Assembly: GCA_964601895.1 (NCBI GenBank)
Contig: CAZROT010000001.1
Span: forward strand, 1-64,000
Length of the DNA stretch: 64,000 nucleotides
Direction: 5' to 3'
DNA from: CAZROT01 sp964601895
Lineage (GTDB): Bacteria; Pseudomonadota; Gammaproteobacteria; Enterobacterales; Enterobacteriaceae
A program made the position numbers and the translations under genes. The notes below the pieces were generated by a model that was given only the letters and a program-made list of their open reading frames with translations, did no database searches and was not told where the DNA came from. Below, one piece after another: positions 1-10,092 of this stretch (the first letter of the stretch is position 1; each line of letters begins with the position of its first letter).

Positions 1-2535
1 GACAGCTTCCTGCCGGGCCGGGTACTCAGTATCACCGAACAGACTGCCGGCGGTGAGTCCCGCATCCAGGAACGCTTTATCTGGGCCGGAAACACTCAGG
101 CGGAAAAAGACCTGAACCTGACCGGGCAGTGCGTCAGCCATTACGACACGGCTGGCCTGATCCGCACGGACAGCGTTGCCCTGAGCGGTGTACCGCTCAG
201 CGTCACGCGTCAGCTGGTAAAAAATGCCGCTGCGGCAGATACCGTTATCGACTGGCAGGAAGGAGACGAGCCGGCCTGGAATGACCAGCTGGCGCAGGAG
301 AGTTACCGCACCCTGAGCACGGCAGATGCCACGGGCAGCGTACTGACCAGCACGGATGCCACGGGCAATGTGCAGCGTATGGCGTATGATGTGGCCGGTC
401 TGCTGAAAGGCAGCTGGCTGACGCTGAAGGGCGCTGCAGAGCAGGTTATCGTGAAATCCCTGACTTATTCGGCAGTGGGACAGAAGCTGCGTGAGGAGCA
501 CGGTAATGGCGTGGTGACCACGTACACACGAGAGCCTCAGACACAGCGTCTGACGGAGATTAAAACAGAGCGCCCGTCCAGACATGCTGCCGGTGCGAAG
601 GTGCTGCAGGACCTGCGCTATGAGTATGACCCGGTGGGGAATGTGGTGAAGGTGACCAGTGCTTCAGAGGCTACGCGTTTCTGGCGTAATCAAAAAGTGC
701 TCCCTGAGAATACCTATGGTTATGACAGCCTGTACCAGCTGGTCAGCGCCAGCGGACGGGAGATGGCGAATGCCGGCCAGCAGGGCAGTGCCTTACCTGC
801 CGTTACCGTTCCGCTGCCTGCAGATGACACCCTGTATACCAATTACACCCGCCGCTATACGTATGATAGCGGCAGCAATCTGACACAGATTCGCCACAGT
901 GCGCCGGCGAGCGGTAACAGCTACACCACCTGTATCACGGTGAGTCACCGCAGCAACCGCGCGCTGCTGAGTACGCTGACAGAAGATCCATCGAAAGTGG
1001 ATGCATTCTTTACCGGCGGTGGGCATCAGGGCCAGCTTCAGCCCGGGCAGAATCTTGTCTGGACGGCGCGCGGTGAGCTTCATCAGGTGACCCCGGTAAT
1101 GCGTGACGGGCAGTTATCTGACAGTGAGAGCTACCGTTACGATGCCGCCAGCCAGCGGGTGCTTAAAACCACGGTGCAGCAGACAGACAGTCACAGACAG
1201 ACCAGGCAGACTCTGTATCTGCCGGATATTGAATTACGTATGACGGCGACTGATGACAGGACAAAAGAAATACTGCACACCCTTAGCGTGGGAGAAGCGG
1301 GCCGGGCCCAGGTGAGGGTGCTGCACTGGGAAAGCGAAAAACCGCATGATATCAGCAATGATCAGCTGCGTTACAGTTATGACAGCCTGACGGGTAGCAG
1401 CGGGCTGGAAGTGGATGCTAATGGAGAGATAATCAGCCGGGAGGAATACTACCCGTACGGCGGTACCGCTGTGTGGGCAGCGCGCAGCCAGACAGAGGCG
1501 GATTACAAAACCGTGCATTATTCGGGTAAGGAGCGGGATGCCACGGGGCTGTATTACTACGGTTATCGTTATTACCAGCCCTGGGTGGGGCGCTGGCTCA
1601 GTGCCGACCCTGCGGGAACAGTGGACGGGCTGAACCTGTACCGGATGGTCAGAAATAATCCGCTGACGCTCAGGGATGATGACGGGTGCCAGCCAGTCTC
1701 TCATTTAACAACATTCCAGGATGTTTTTTACGATATACATACAAGGTTAGGGCTGGATGAATATAATGCCACCTGGTATGCGTTTAATGCATCGATGCCA
1801 TTAATGAGCAGTGATCCTATTGATGCCCAAAGCAGGAAAAAAGTTAACGATTTTGCTGAAAAATACCGTGTGGTGAAAAATATGGTATTTGTCGATACCA
1901 CCACACCGGGTGTGTCATTTGATACCATGCCGGTTAAGATAGAGATGACGAAACTGCCACTCAATATTATTGAAAAATTACATTCTCTTGGCCAGTATAT
2001 CATTGTTACGGATGATAATGTCACTAATAGTCAGATTTATGCACATCTTAAAAAAGAGCTGCCGCCAAGAGGCTGGGAAGCGGGTAAAACATGGGAGGAT
2101 GTGCCTGGTATGGGTGCTCCTGGTAAAAAGGTAGGTAACTATTACCCTAATGCAACTGCTATTGCCATGACACAGAAAGCCGCGTCAGAATGGATAATCC
2201 CTGCTACTGGTCATGGATCAACCAGTCTTGTATTACATGAATTCTCCCATGCCATCGACAGGAGTTTTGGCGAGCTGGCCGGACTGGGTAAAAAGCGTAA
2301 CTCAGAGGAGGGAGATTTTTTTAGCACCAGGGATAAGTTCAGAAGAGCATGGAAAAAAGATTTATCAGCAACCCTGCCTGATTCTGAAAGTTTTTATTAC
2401 TGGCAAAACGGCAGTGATGGAGGTGCGGAAGAGGCTTTTGCTGAAGCGCTGAGTGATATGTACAGTGAAACAAATAAACATAACTGGCCAAATATAAAAA
2501 ATTATCTGACCAGGGCGATGCAAAGTATTAAATAA
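1..2535 (+). CDS. tccC: TccC-like RHS toxin-complex protein, 5' partial, with C-terminal lethal-factor-like metallopeptidase
   Basis: The reading frame is open from base 1, so the gene starts upstream of the window; the first internal ATG is at 370. Codons 1-563 (bases 1 to about 1690) are a TccC/RHS core with YD-type repeats, ending in the conserved stretch SADPAGTVDGLNLYRMVRNN, the region where the RHS aspartyl autoprotease releases the cargo in this family. The following ~280 residues are unrelated to the other TccC in this window and visibly more AT-rich. They carry HEFSHAID (HExxH zinc motif, bases 2236-2250) and, about 65 residues later, EEAFAEALSDMY (bases 2428-2463). This pairing and order match the ATLF domain of anthrax lethal factor, where the glutamate of FAE is the third zinc ligand. 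In the family the TcB-TccC cocoon encapsulates the toxin and TcA injects it into host cells. The metallopeptidase call is well supported; the host substrate is unknown. Confidence 0.85.
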   Translation, partial: DSFLPGRVLSITEQTAGGESRIQERFIWAGNTQAEKDLNLTGQCVSHYDTAGLIRTDSVALSGVPLSVTRQLVKNAAAADTVIDWQEGDEPAWNDQLAQESYRTLSTADATGSVLTSTDATGNVQRMAYDVAGLLKGSWLTLKGAAEQVIVKSLTYSAVGQKLREEHGNGVVTTYTREPQTQRLTEIKTERPSRHAAGAKVLQDLRYEYDPVGNVVKVTSASEATRFWRNQKVLPENTYGYDSLYQLVSASGREMANAGQQGSALPAVTVPLPADDTLYTNYTRRYTYDSGSNLTQIRHSAPASGNSYTTCITVSHRSNRALLSTLTEDPSKVDAFFTGGGHQGQLQPGQNLVWTARGELHQVTPVMRDGQLSDSESYRYDAASQRVLKTTVQQTDSHRQTRQTLYLPDIELRMTATDDRTKEILHTLSVGEAGRAQVRVLHWESEKPHDISNDQLRYSYDSLTGSSGLEVDANGEIISREEYYPYGGTAVWAARSQTEADYKTVHYSGKERDATGLYYYGYRYYQPWVGRWLSADPAGTVDGLNLYRMVRNNPLTLRDDDGCQPVSHLTTFQDVFYDIHTRLGLDEYNATWYAFNASMPLMSSDPIDAQSRKKVNDFAEKYRVVKNMVFVDTTTPGVSFDTMPVKIEMTKLPLNIIEKLHSLGQYIIVTDDNVTNSQIYAHLKKELPPRGWEAGKTWEDVPGMGAPGKKVGNYYPNATAIAMTQKAASEWIIPATGHGSTSLVLHEFSHAIDRSFGELAGLGKKRNSEEGDFFSTRDKFRRAWKKDLSATLPDSESFYYWQNGSDGGAEEAFAEALSDMYSETNKHNWPNIKNYLTRAMQSIK

Positions 2536-2657
2536 TTTATTTTGCCTGCGGCTCATTTTTACGGGGAGTGATGGCTGGCCCGCGCTACCAGGTCTGCGGC
2601 GGTTGAATTGCCCCGGCATCTTTTAAGCTTTCTTCGGATACTGAAGTATGGTGAAAC

Positions 2658-5606
2658 TCAGCGCGGTATCGAGCGCTGACGTGCAAGACGCACAATGCCT
2701 TTTCCTGTTTCAGCAAAAGAAACACTGCCATTTTCCTGCCAGCTCTGCTTCATGACCGCCCCCGCTTGCTGATAGAAGCTGTTCAGTTCAGCAAGGTTAT
2801 TAATTATGCTCCATTCTCCTCTATAGACCATGGCAAGAGGAAATTCCCCCGGCCTTGCGACTGCGCCGACAAAACCACCCTGTTTTTTGACTTCATGAGC
2901 TTCATGAGAAAGCATAAATGAAGAATAATTCACCTGAGGGCCATGCCGGATGACATTGTGTTCCTTATCGCTAAAGGGACGATAGTTATCAGCGCCAGCT
3001 ATTTCCCGGTTAATGGTATTGATGATTTCCTTTTCTTCACTGGAGTCAACCATGACAGTACGTGGTTTACCCGCCCCCCTGAATGTCAGCATGTCATGGG
3101 TATCATAATCCCCGGTAAACGGCAGAGATTCCCAGTTGGGCTGTGCTTTCAGTCCTTTCAGACTGGCTTCAAGGTTATTGATATCCACAGGGTAGATGCT
3201 GTGCGGACCCACTTTTTTCACCTGATCGCCCAGGTTATGTCCTGAACTCATGTAGATGCCAGCGAGCCCCTGCTCATTCCAGTGTCCGACATAGCCAGAG
3301 ATACCTGCCTTATTGACTTTATTCAGTATTTCCTGCCAGTTTCCTGAAAGTGCATAGGCATTCTGAATGGATTTTTCCTTGATGGTTTTTTCAAGAATAT
3401 CGTGGCCCTTGGCGGCAGCCCCTTTAGCCAGCGCCACTAAGGTGGCCGCACCTGCTGCCCTGAAACTGACAGCCGCTTTACTCTTGAGTGAGGCCTGTTC
3501 AATAGCCTCCATGTGTGAGTCGAGAATAAATTCCTCAGACACCTGTCGACGAATGGCTTCCCGGGCCTGTGGATGATGGCCATCGGGATCAAAAAAGCGC
3601 ACAGGATTGTTTTTCACCATGCGGTAGAGATTAAGCCCGTCCACTGTTCCTGCGGGGTCGGCACTCAGCCAGCGCCCCACACCGGGCTGGTAATAGCGAT
3701 AGCCATAATAATACAGCCCCGTCGCATCCCGCTCCTTGCCGGAATAGCGCAGGGTTTTATAACCGGCCTCTGTCTGATTTCTGGTGGCCCACATTGCGGT
3801 ACCGCCGTACGGATAATAGTCTTCCAGGCTGATGAGGTTGCCGTCGCTGTCCAGCTCAAGCTGGCTGCTGCCGATGAGGTTATCGTAGCTGTAACGCAGC
3901 TGGCGGTTTTCTATTTCCTGCGGGAGGCCGGTTTCCCAGTACAGGGCACGTACCTGTGCCCGGCCGGCTTCTCCCAGCGTGATGACCTGCAGGCTTTCTG
4001 TTGCCTTACCGGCAGAAAGCCGGGTACGCAGTTCCAGGCCGGGCAGATACAGCACCCGCTGCTGCTGTGTGCTGTTTTTAGTCTGTTGTTCGCTCATTTT
4101 CAGTACCCGCAGGCCGGCACCATTATAGCGATACCATTCCCGGTCGCTGGTTGTTTCCCGCGCTACGGCAGTCACTGTACTGAGCTCGCCACGCTGTGTC
4201 CAGGCAAGGGGCTGCCCAGGTGCCAGTATGGTCTGGTGCCCGGCCGTGTCGAAGAAACCATCGATATCATCCGCTGTTATGCCCTCATGGCCTGACAGAG
4301 CACGGTTACTGTGTGCAGAGACTACAATGTTCGTCTGCCAGCAGTTTCCCGTTGCCGCTGCACTGTGCTGAATGCGCGTCAGGTTACCGCCGCGGTCGTA
4401 CTGGTAAGTCTGGGTGTACGGCGTGCAGGCATCGTCATTTTCAGGCAGCGGGATCAGAGGGGCAGGTAACTGCCCCTGCTGCTGACCCAGACCCGCCATT
4501 TCACGGCCGCTGGCAGAAATCAGCTGATAGAGTGAGTCATAGCTATACAGGCTCTCAGGTACCACTTTCTGATTACGCCAGAAACGGGTCTTCTGCGCCC
4601 TGTTATTAAGGCTGATGATATTGCCTGCCGGGTCGTACTGGTAGTGCAGATCCTGCAGCAGATTGGTTCCTGAAGAACGGGTGCGCAGGGTGCGGATACC
4701 CACAGTGCGCCCGGTCTGTGCTTCATACTGCCAGATTGTGGTGACCCCATTGGCGTGCTCTTCCTGCAGTTTCTGGCCGGCGGCGGAGTAAGTCAGGGAG
4801 CGGATGACGACCTGTTCCTCCTGTCCGCTGATGTGCAGCCAGCTGCCTTTGAGATTGCCGGCAGTGTCAAAGGCCATACGCTGCTGGTTACCGCAGGCAT
4901 CGATCTGCGTGAGTACAGCACCGGTAGCATCAGCGGTCATACGGGTACGATAAAGGCCAGTATCCATGGCAGACTGCCAGGCGCTTTCGTTTTCATCCGC
5001 CCAGTCTGCATCCTGCCCGTCCTGCAGCAGCTGACGATACTGTGACAGGGGTACGCCACTGAGCGCACGGCTTTCCAGCGCGTCCAGTCCGGCGCTGTCA
5101 TAATGACGCAGGCACTGGCCGGCCAGGTTGTGATGCTGCTCTTCTGGAGAGCTGCCTGCATGGATGAAGCGGTCTGTTACCTTATTTCCCTCATCATTCT
5201 GTTGCGTGATGGTCAGCAGGCGGCCGGGAAGGCTGTCAGGCTCATAGTGCCAGCGCTGCACCACTTCAGTAGCACTGAGTGCCCGCACAGGACGGCCTTC
5301 GATGTCACTGAGCATGAGCGTGCGCCCGGCATCACAGCTTTGCGTGCGCAGTAGCTGACCGGTGAGGCCAGTGTGCCAGTGGAAATCAGGCGCTGTCAGT
5401 GCGCGCGGCCCGCTGCTCTGCACCAGCCGACCGGCGGCATCATGCTGATAACGGCTGATACGGGTGTCGGTGAGGCCACCTGCCTCGCTGCGATGCCAGG
5501 CCAGCTCCCTGACAGTCAGGCCGCGGGCGTCCAGCACACTGAGGGTCGGTGTGCCGGCATACAGTGCCGCATTGAAATGTGTGTTCATGTCTGTTTTTTT
5601 CATCAA
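2658..5606 (-). CDS. tccC: TccC-like RHS toxin-complex protein with candidate nucleotidyl-cyclase cargo
   Basis: A 982-aa protein. Residues 1 to about 670 are the TccC/RHS core, ending in SADPAGTVDGLNLYRMVKNN, and are closely similar to the partial tccC at bases 1-1690. Residues ~680-982 form a different cargo domain. It contains TGDYDTHDM (acidic residues D833 and D835) and then IRHGPQVNY (H888, N893) followed by GEFPLAMV and an ELNSFY segment. This order resembles the DxD metal site, the HG(x3-4)N motif and the following GExxxL..EL..F stretch of anthrax edema factor, CyaA and ExoY. The lysine-rich KSSDWGP-type ATP motif of those enzymes was not found, so the call is tentative. The start ATG overlaps the TcB stop by 4 bp (ATGA), indicating translational coupling. 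The gene converges on the + strand tccC with only 122 bp between stops. Confidence 0.88.
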   Translation of the reverse strand: MMKKTDMNTHFNAALYAGTPTLSVLDARGLTVRELAWHRSEAGGLTDTRISRYQHDAAGRLVQSSGPRALTAPDFHWHTGLTGQLLRTQSCDAGRTLMLSDIEGRPVRALSATEVVQRWHYEPDSLPGRLLTITQQNDEGNKVTDRFIHAGSSPEEQHHNLAGQCLRHYDSAGLDALESRALSGVPLSQYRQLLQDGQDADWADENESAWQSAMDTGLYRTRMTADATGAVLTQIDACGNQQRMAFDTAGNLKGSWLHISGQEEQVVIRSLTYSAAGQKLQEEHANGVTTIWQYEAQTGRTVGIRTLRTRSSGTNLLQDLHYQYDPAGNIISLNNRAQKTRFWRNQKVVPESLYSYDSLYQLISASGREMAGLGQQQGQLPAPLIPLPENDDACTPYTQTYQYDRGGNLTRIQHSAAATGNCWQTNIVVSAHSNRALSGHEGITADDIDGFFDTAGHQTILAPGQPLAWTQRGELSTVTAVARETTSDREWYRYNGAGLRVLKMSEQQTKNSTQQQRVLYLPGLELRTRLSAGKATESLQVITLGEAGRAQVRALYWETGLPQEIENRQLRYSYDNLIGSSQLELDSDGNLISLEDYYPYGGTAMWATRNQTEAGYKTLRYSGKERDATGLYYYGYRYYQPGVGRWLSADPAGTVDGLNLYRMVKNNPVRFFDPDGHHPQAREAIRRQVSEEFILDSHMEAIEQASLKSKAAVSFRAAGAATLVALAKGAAAKGHDILEKTIKEKSIQNAYALSGNWQEILNKVNKAGISGYVGHWNEQGLAGIYMSSGHNLGDQVKKVGPHSIYPVDINNLEASLKGLKAQPNWESLPFTGDYDTHDMLTFRGAGKPRTVMVDSSEEKEIINTINREIAGADNYRPFSDKEHNVIRHGPQVNYSSFMLSHEAHEVKKQGGFVGAVARPGEFPLAMVYRGEWSIINNLAELNSFYQQAGAVMKQSWQENGSVSFAETGKGIVRLARQRSIPR

Positions 5607-8600
5607 TCGGTTTCTGGTGGAAAAAATTCTCCTGCAAGATCATTTTCGTCTTCGAAAACGCTAAACCAGGGAAAGAAACGCCAGCGCCGCCGGTAACCTT
5701 TGGCGGTGATGACTTCAGTTTCACGTCCCAGAGGATCGTAAAGATGGGTATCGGCAAAGGCAGGAGTACCACTGCTGTCGCTGACATAATGCCAGCCACT
5801 CAAGAAGTAAGGCTGGAAGACACGTACTGTCTGCCCTTTGTTGTCATATTCTTTTTTGCCACTGATTGCCCAGCGTTCGCCATTTGTCTGGGTTTTTATC
5901 AGCGCAGAGCCCGCCTCTTCTTTCGGTCTTTGCTGGTAAGCTTCACCGTGCGGAACGCGCAGGGAGATCTGCAGCTGGCGTCCGGCACCGTCATTAAAAA
6001 TGACCTGTGCACGTAGTTGCTGCTCCGCATCCCCGGGATAACGATCGGCGGTTATCATGGCCACATGAGGGGGATTTCGTTCTGCCTGTGCCATGAGGGT
6101 ACGCAGGCGCACTGCTTCTTCGGGTGGCTGTCGCTGTAACCAGCGCTGCCAGGCCAGGGTAGTGAATCTGTCGTTTTCATCCAGCGCCCGGGCGGCACGC
6201 AGAGCGGTTTCATGGTAGCGCAGCGCGGATAATGCCACAGAGGTCATGGCGGGCATCCAGCTGTGTGCATCCTGTGCCACCAGGGTGGCGACGGGCAGGG
6301 GCGGCTTCAGGGCCAGCAGGGCTGACACTGAACTGGCAGGGATAACAGTATTGCCATGGGTAAAGCCGACAGGCTCAGGGTTGCCATTCTCTGTGCCGAA
6401 AAAATAACTGCTCTGGACATGGCCCAGTGCGTTGTAACGCACCCAGTATTCATTGTTGTTGATATCAATCAGCTGCTCTGGAGCAAGAAAACGCCAGTCA
6501 TAACGGGTCTGCGTTATCTGTCCTGCCGCATCGGTCAGAGTGACAGGAACACAATAATGCCTGTCCCAGCTGATGTGCGTTTTCCCGGTTAACAGTGACA
6601 GGCATTGTGCCAGCGGGCGCCAGAACTGGCTGGCAGAGGCATACCAGGTATAGCCACGACGCCCGCTCCACAGGCTTGTGGTATCACTTGCGCGTGGGAA
6701 TAGAAAGTCTGTCTGACAATAACCGGCAGCCTGCAACTGCTCATCGGTGACGTTGAGCTCTTGCAGCGCTGCCAGTGCAGCAGAATCAAGCAGGGCAGTT
6801 TCGGTAAACGCGACCAGCGCCTGAGGCGTCGGGTGTTTAAGCGGGATCTGTGCATCAGCCTCAGTATAATACACCTGCGCCTGAGCGGTGAACGTGCGGG
6901 CCGGGCCATCCTTCAGCAGACCTTCTTCCTGCAGCAGTATTTCCACACAGAGCACAGTGGGCAGCACGATGGCAGGATCAGTGGCATCATAGGTGAAAAC
7001 ATCGCTGCGTGACTGACAGGGTAACCCGAGACACCAGGTTTCTTGTGCCATCAGGTGATACCAGTTCTGCTGCTTTTCGGTCAGATACAGGCACTGCTGC
7101 TGTCTGTCATAGCTGTTTTCCAGTGCATCGGCAGGCAAATCATCGGGATACCTGTCTGCTGACGCCGACGCCCGACGTGGCCAGGCGGCGCTGATAGTGC
7201 GCAGGGGAAATCCCAGTGAATCAGCGCCGAGCAGCAGCTCATGGCTGACGCGCGGATCGTCCGGGATGCGTTCATAGTGACTGCTCAGCTGTTCCAGCTG
7301 CAGCGGCATGACCACAGGGGCAGCCTCTGTCGTACCCGGTTGAATCAGGCGTACCTGATAACGGTAATCACTGACGGCATAGGGGATATCTTCCTGAGCG
7401 CTGCCATCCAGGCCGTACAGTTCCGTATGCAGGACCCGGCCTTTCAGCGCACGCCATAACCACCAGCTGTCCTGGCTGTCCGTGGTGAGTATTTCATCGC
7501 CATTGGCGGTGAATCGGGTAAAACGATGAGGTTGCAGCTGCATTGCCTGCGAATCCTGTGACCAGAATTCGGCGCACAGGGCATCGGCTCTGACGGGGTC
7601 ACCCTGATGATACCAGCTGCGCAATAGTGCCGGAGGGCTCTGCTCAGCGGCGTTACCGCTGGCACGCTGCTGGGTATCCCACAGATGGACGCAGGAAAAG
7701 CCGCGTAGTTCGCGCTCGCGCCCATCGTACCAGCCATGGTGGTAATGGGCCTTGCTGATAAAGTGGTTAGCGGTGATTTCATCGATGATTTCGCTTTCCC
7801 ATAACAGGGGGAAAGTAAACGGCAGATGGCTCAGCGCTGTCATGCCATTGTCAGCGGCCTGCGCTTTTTCATCCAGCCAGAATTGTACTGAGCTGCGGTA
7901 ATGCAGCAGGGTGGATGTGCCCATATTGTTGTTGATTTCACAGAGTAACCCGCTGCTTTCTGGTAGCAGAACGCAGCGCCAGTGGCGTGGTGTCATGTGC
8001 GGGACGGTCAGTATCACATCCACCCCTCCCTGACCACGGGTGTCCACCACGGCCAGCTGACAGCTGTCGTCAAAACAGACCCCTGCAGGCAGGGGCAGTT
8101 CCAGCGCTGCTGCAAAACGGTTACCACTCAGGTTACGATAGATGAACAGGCAGGTGTCACTGGCATAGATAAGATCCGTGGTACCAGAGCCATCGGTATC
8201 CGCCAGCCATACGCGCTCAGGAGAGAACTCTGCTGCCGGCTGGGAAAAGCCCGCTATCGTTAAGGGGGTGGCAAAATGTCCTCGCCCCAGAGAAGGCCAG
8301 CAGGTCACCCCGTCGTGACGGATCTGCACCAGATGCTGCTGGCCGGAACCCAGCATATCGCTGAAAGCGACCAGGGTGCGGGCATCCATATTCGGTAGTG
8401 GCAGGCTGTCTGCCACTGCTCTGTGTGCCTCTGTGGCAGGAGAAAATCCCTGACGCTGGTTGGGATACACCCTGACGCTGTGTGGACCAATCAGCGCAAT
8501 ATCGGGCAGGCCGGCACCCATGATATCAGCCAGCATGGCCTGTGGATGAAAGAACTCACAGGGCAGTGCGTTCAGGGGAGTAAATTCAGTCCAGCTGCAG

Positions 8601-10069
8601 TCGGGCTGGCTGCAGTAATAGCCCTGCAGCCCGGGTGCGGTAACGACCCACTCCAGCCTGCCGTCGCCGTTAACGTCCATCAGACTGACCTCGCTTTTCA
8701 GCACAGGCAAGCGCGGCAGGAGTACAGGGGCGGCGTAACTGATGGCGTCCGCATCCTGCCCGGTGGCTCTCTGCGGGGCGCGATACTGCCAGGCGTTTCC
8801 TTGCTGATACAGCAGGCCAGGCATGCCTTCGCCCTGCAGATCCACCCACTGCCAGCGCAGATCGGTGCCGAACGCGTTCAGTGTTTCCATGGGCTGCCAG
8901 TCTGCTGTCAGGGAATCAGGTGCCTCGCAGTAACGCATTTCCAGCGGCGGCAGGCTGCAGCTTGTGCCGTCAGCTTCATGGGCGCACAGGCGGCAGTGCA
9001 CCAGCTGAGTACGGCTTTCATGACTCTCGTAAGCAAAGATCAGCCGGCTGATGAGGCAGGGTAGGGCATCCGTCACTGTTGTTTCCTGCAGCAGGTCGAG
9101 GCGGTGAAACATCAGTACCTGATGGCACAGGCGCCGGGTACGGATCTCAAATCCGTACTGATAGCGTGAAAAGCAGTCCTGACGCAGCGGCCAGAGATTG
9201 TCGCTGCTAAATTCAGGGACTTCATGCACATGCTGGGTACGTTCGCCATAGTCAAACAACAGCGTAAACAGCCAGTCTGTCTGCTCAACAGAGCCACTCA
9301 ACAGCAGCAGTGTCTGTGACGCCGTGACATTACCGTAGTATACGGCGGATAAATAGCGTTCAGCTTCGGCATGAGGATGGTACAGCAGTTCGTCTGCACT
9401 GCAATGGCTGTCATCTTCAGCACGCCAGTGATAACAGAGATGCTCTCCTTTGGGTGAGAGGGATTCTTCCAGCAGCCATTCGGCTATCTGTGCCGTACCG
9501 GCCGGGCCGCTGATGCGTCCAGCCGAAGTTTTTCCCAGCAGATGTATCTGGCCATCCGGGCTGTAACAGAGCCAGAAAGCGCCACTGGTGGAATCCGCTG
9601 CCTGTGGCTGCCAGTATTCCATGCGTGCGGGTGTGCTCACTATTCTTGCGCGATAACCGCTGACCGTATAGGTTTCTCCCAGATCAATGCCCTGCAGAGT
9701 GTGGCTGTGCCGTTGTTCTGGTTGATTCTGATTGTTGCGTGCCACCACCAGTACTTCACCGTCCGGGCCGATAAATTCATCCCCGGCGTGATAACCTGGC
9801 ACTCCTTTATTGGTGCGACGGGTAACGCGCATCACGCTGACCTGCCAGCCGCTACCAAAGTGACCGTTGCCACTGCTGCTGCTGTAAGACAGGCTGAGGG
9901 TCGGGTGATAACCACGGCCGGCAGAAGCGGGCAACGGCAGAGAAAAACTGGCATTACCCTGTGAGTCTGGCTGCGCCAGTACTGCACCCAGACCCTGAAG
10001 GGTGCCACCCCCTTTAGGCAGTGACGGGGGGGTTACTGCCAGGGACTGATTTTGTGTTGACTGTTCCAT
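5603..10069 (-). CDS. tcdB: Toxin complex TcB component (TcdB/TcaC-like)
   Basis: A 1488-aa protein, close to the usual length of TcdB/TcaC proteins (about 1480). The N-terminus (residues ~15-300) has the SpvB-type start GGGTLQGLGAVLAQPDSQG and LSLSYSSSSGNG. Around residues 440-720 are FG-GAP-like strands (LMDVNGDGRLEWVV, LADTDGSGTTDLIYA) of the beta-propeller that contacts TcA. The remainder corresponds to the TcdB middle N/C domains and the RHS shell, ending in an RHS strand (YDPLGRETEV). In the family TcB and TccC form a hollow shell around the cleaved cargo, and the propeller acts as gatekeeper above the TcA channel. The start ATG has AGGAG upstream and lies 23 bp after the TcA stop. The stop overlaps the tccC start. 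No truncation is visible. Confidence 0.93.
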   Translation of the reverse strand: MEQSTQNQSLAVTPPSLPKGGGTLQGLGAVLAQPDSQGNASFSLPLPASAGRGYHPTLSLSYSSSSGNGHFGSGWQVSVMRVTRRTNKGVPGYHAGDEFIGPDGEVLVVARNNQNQPEQRHSHTLQGIDLGETYTVSGYRARIVSTPARMEYWQPQAADSTSGAFWLCYSPDGQIHLLGKTSAGRISGPAGTAQIAEWLLEESLSPKGEHLCYHWRAEDDSHCSADELLYHPHAEAERYLSAVYYGNVTASQTLLLLSGSVEQTDWLFTLLFDYGERTQHVHEVPEFSSDNLWPLRQDCFSRYQYGFEIRTRRLCHQVLMFHRLDLLQETTVTDALPCLISRLIFAYESHESRTQLVHCRLCAHEADGTSCSLPPLEMRYCEAPDSLTADWQPMETLNAFGTDLRWQWVDLQGEGMPGLLYQQGNAWQYRAPQRATGQDADAISYAAPVLLPRLPVLKSEVSLMDVNGDGRLEWVVTAPGLQGYYCSQPDCSWTEFTPLNALPCEFFHPQAMLADIMGAGLPDIALIGPHSVRVYPNQRQGFSPATEAHRAVADSLPLPNMDARTLVAFSDMLGSGQQHLVQIRHDGVTCWPSLGRGHFATPLTIAGFSQPAAEFSPERVWLADTDGSGTTDLIYASDTCLFIYRNLSGNRFAAALELPLPAGVCFDDSCQLAVVDTRGQGGVDVILTVPHMTPRHWRCVLLPESSGLLCEINNNMGTSTLLHYRSSVQFWLDEKAQAADNGMTALSHLPFTFPLLWESEIIDEITANHFISKAHYHHGWYDGRERELRGFSCVHLWDTQQRASGNAAEQSPPALLRSWYHQGDPVRADALCAEFWSQDSQAMQLQPHRFTRFTANGDEILTTDSQDSWWLWRALKGRVLHTELYGLDGSAQEDIPYAVSDYRYQVRLIQPGTTEAAPVVMPLQLEQLSSHYERIPDDPRVSHELLLGADSLGFPLRTISAAWPRRASASADRYPDDLPADALENSYDRQQQCLYLTEKQQNWYHLMAQETWCLGLPCQSRSDVFTYDATDPAIVLPTVLCVEILLQEEGLLKDGPARTFTAQAQVYYTEADAQIPLKHPTPQALVAFTETALLDSAALAALQELNVTDEQLQAAGYCQTDFLFPRASDTTSLWSGRRGYTWYASASQFWRPLAQCLSLLTGKTHISWDRHYCVPVTLTDAAGQITQTRYDWRFLAPEQLIDINNNEYWVRYNALGHVQSSYFFGTENGNPEPVGFTHGNTVIPASSVSALLALKPPLPVATLVAQDAHSWMPAMTSVALSALRYHETALRAARALDENDRFTTLAWQRWLQRQPPEEAVRLRTLMAQAERNPPHVAMITADRYPGDAEQQLRAQVIFNDGAGRQLQISLRVPHGEAYQQRPKEEAGSALIKTQTNGERWAISGKKEYDNKGQTVRVFQPYFLSGWHYVSDSSGTPAFADTHLYDPLGRETEVITAKGYRRRWRFFPWFSVFEDENDLAGEFFPPETD

Positions 10070-10092
10070 ACAATAAGGGCTCCTGTCAGATA

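Noticed and set aside
3573..4295. 240-codon + strand ORF antisense to tccC
   Set aside because: A shadow of the GC-rich RHS core on the opposite strand; low-complexity translation, no ribosome site, no family.
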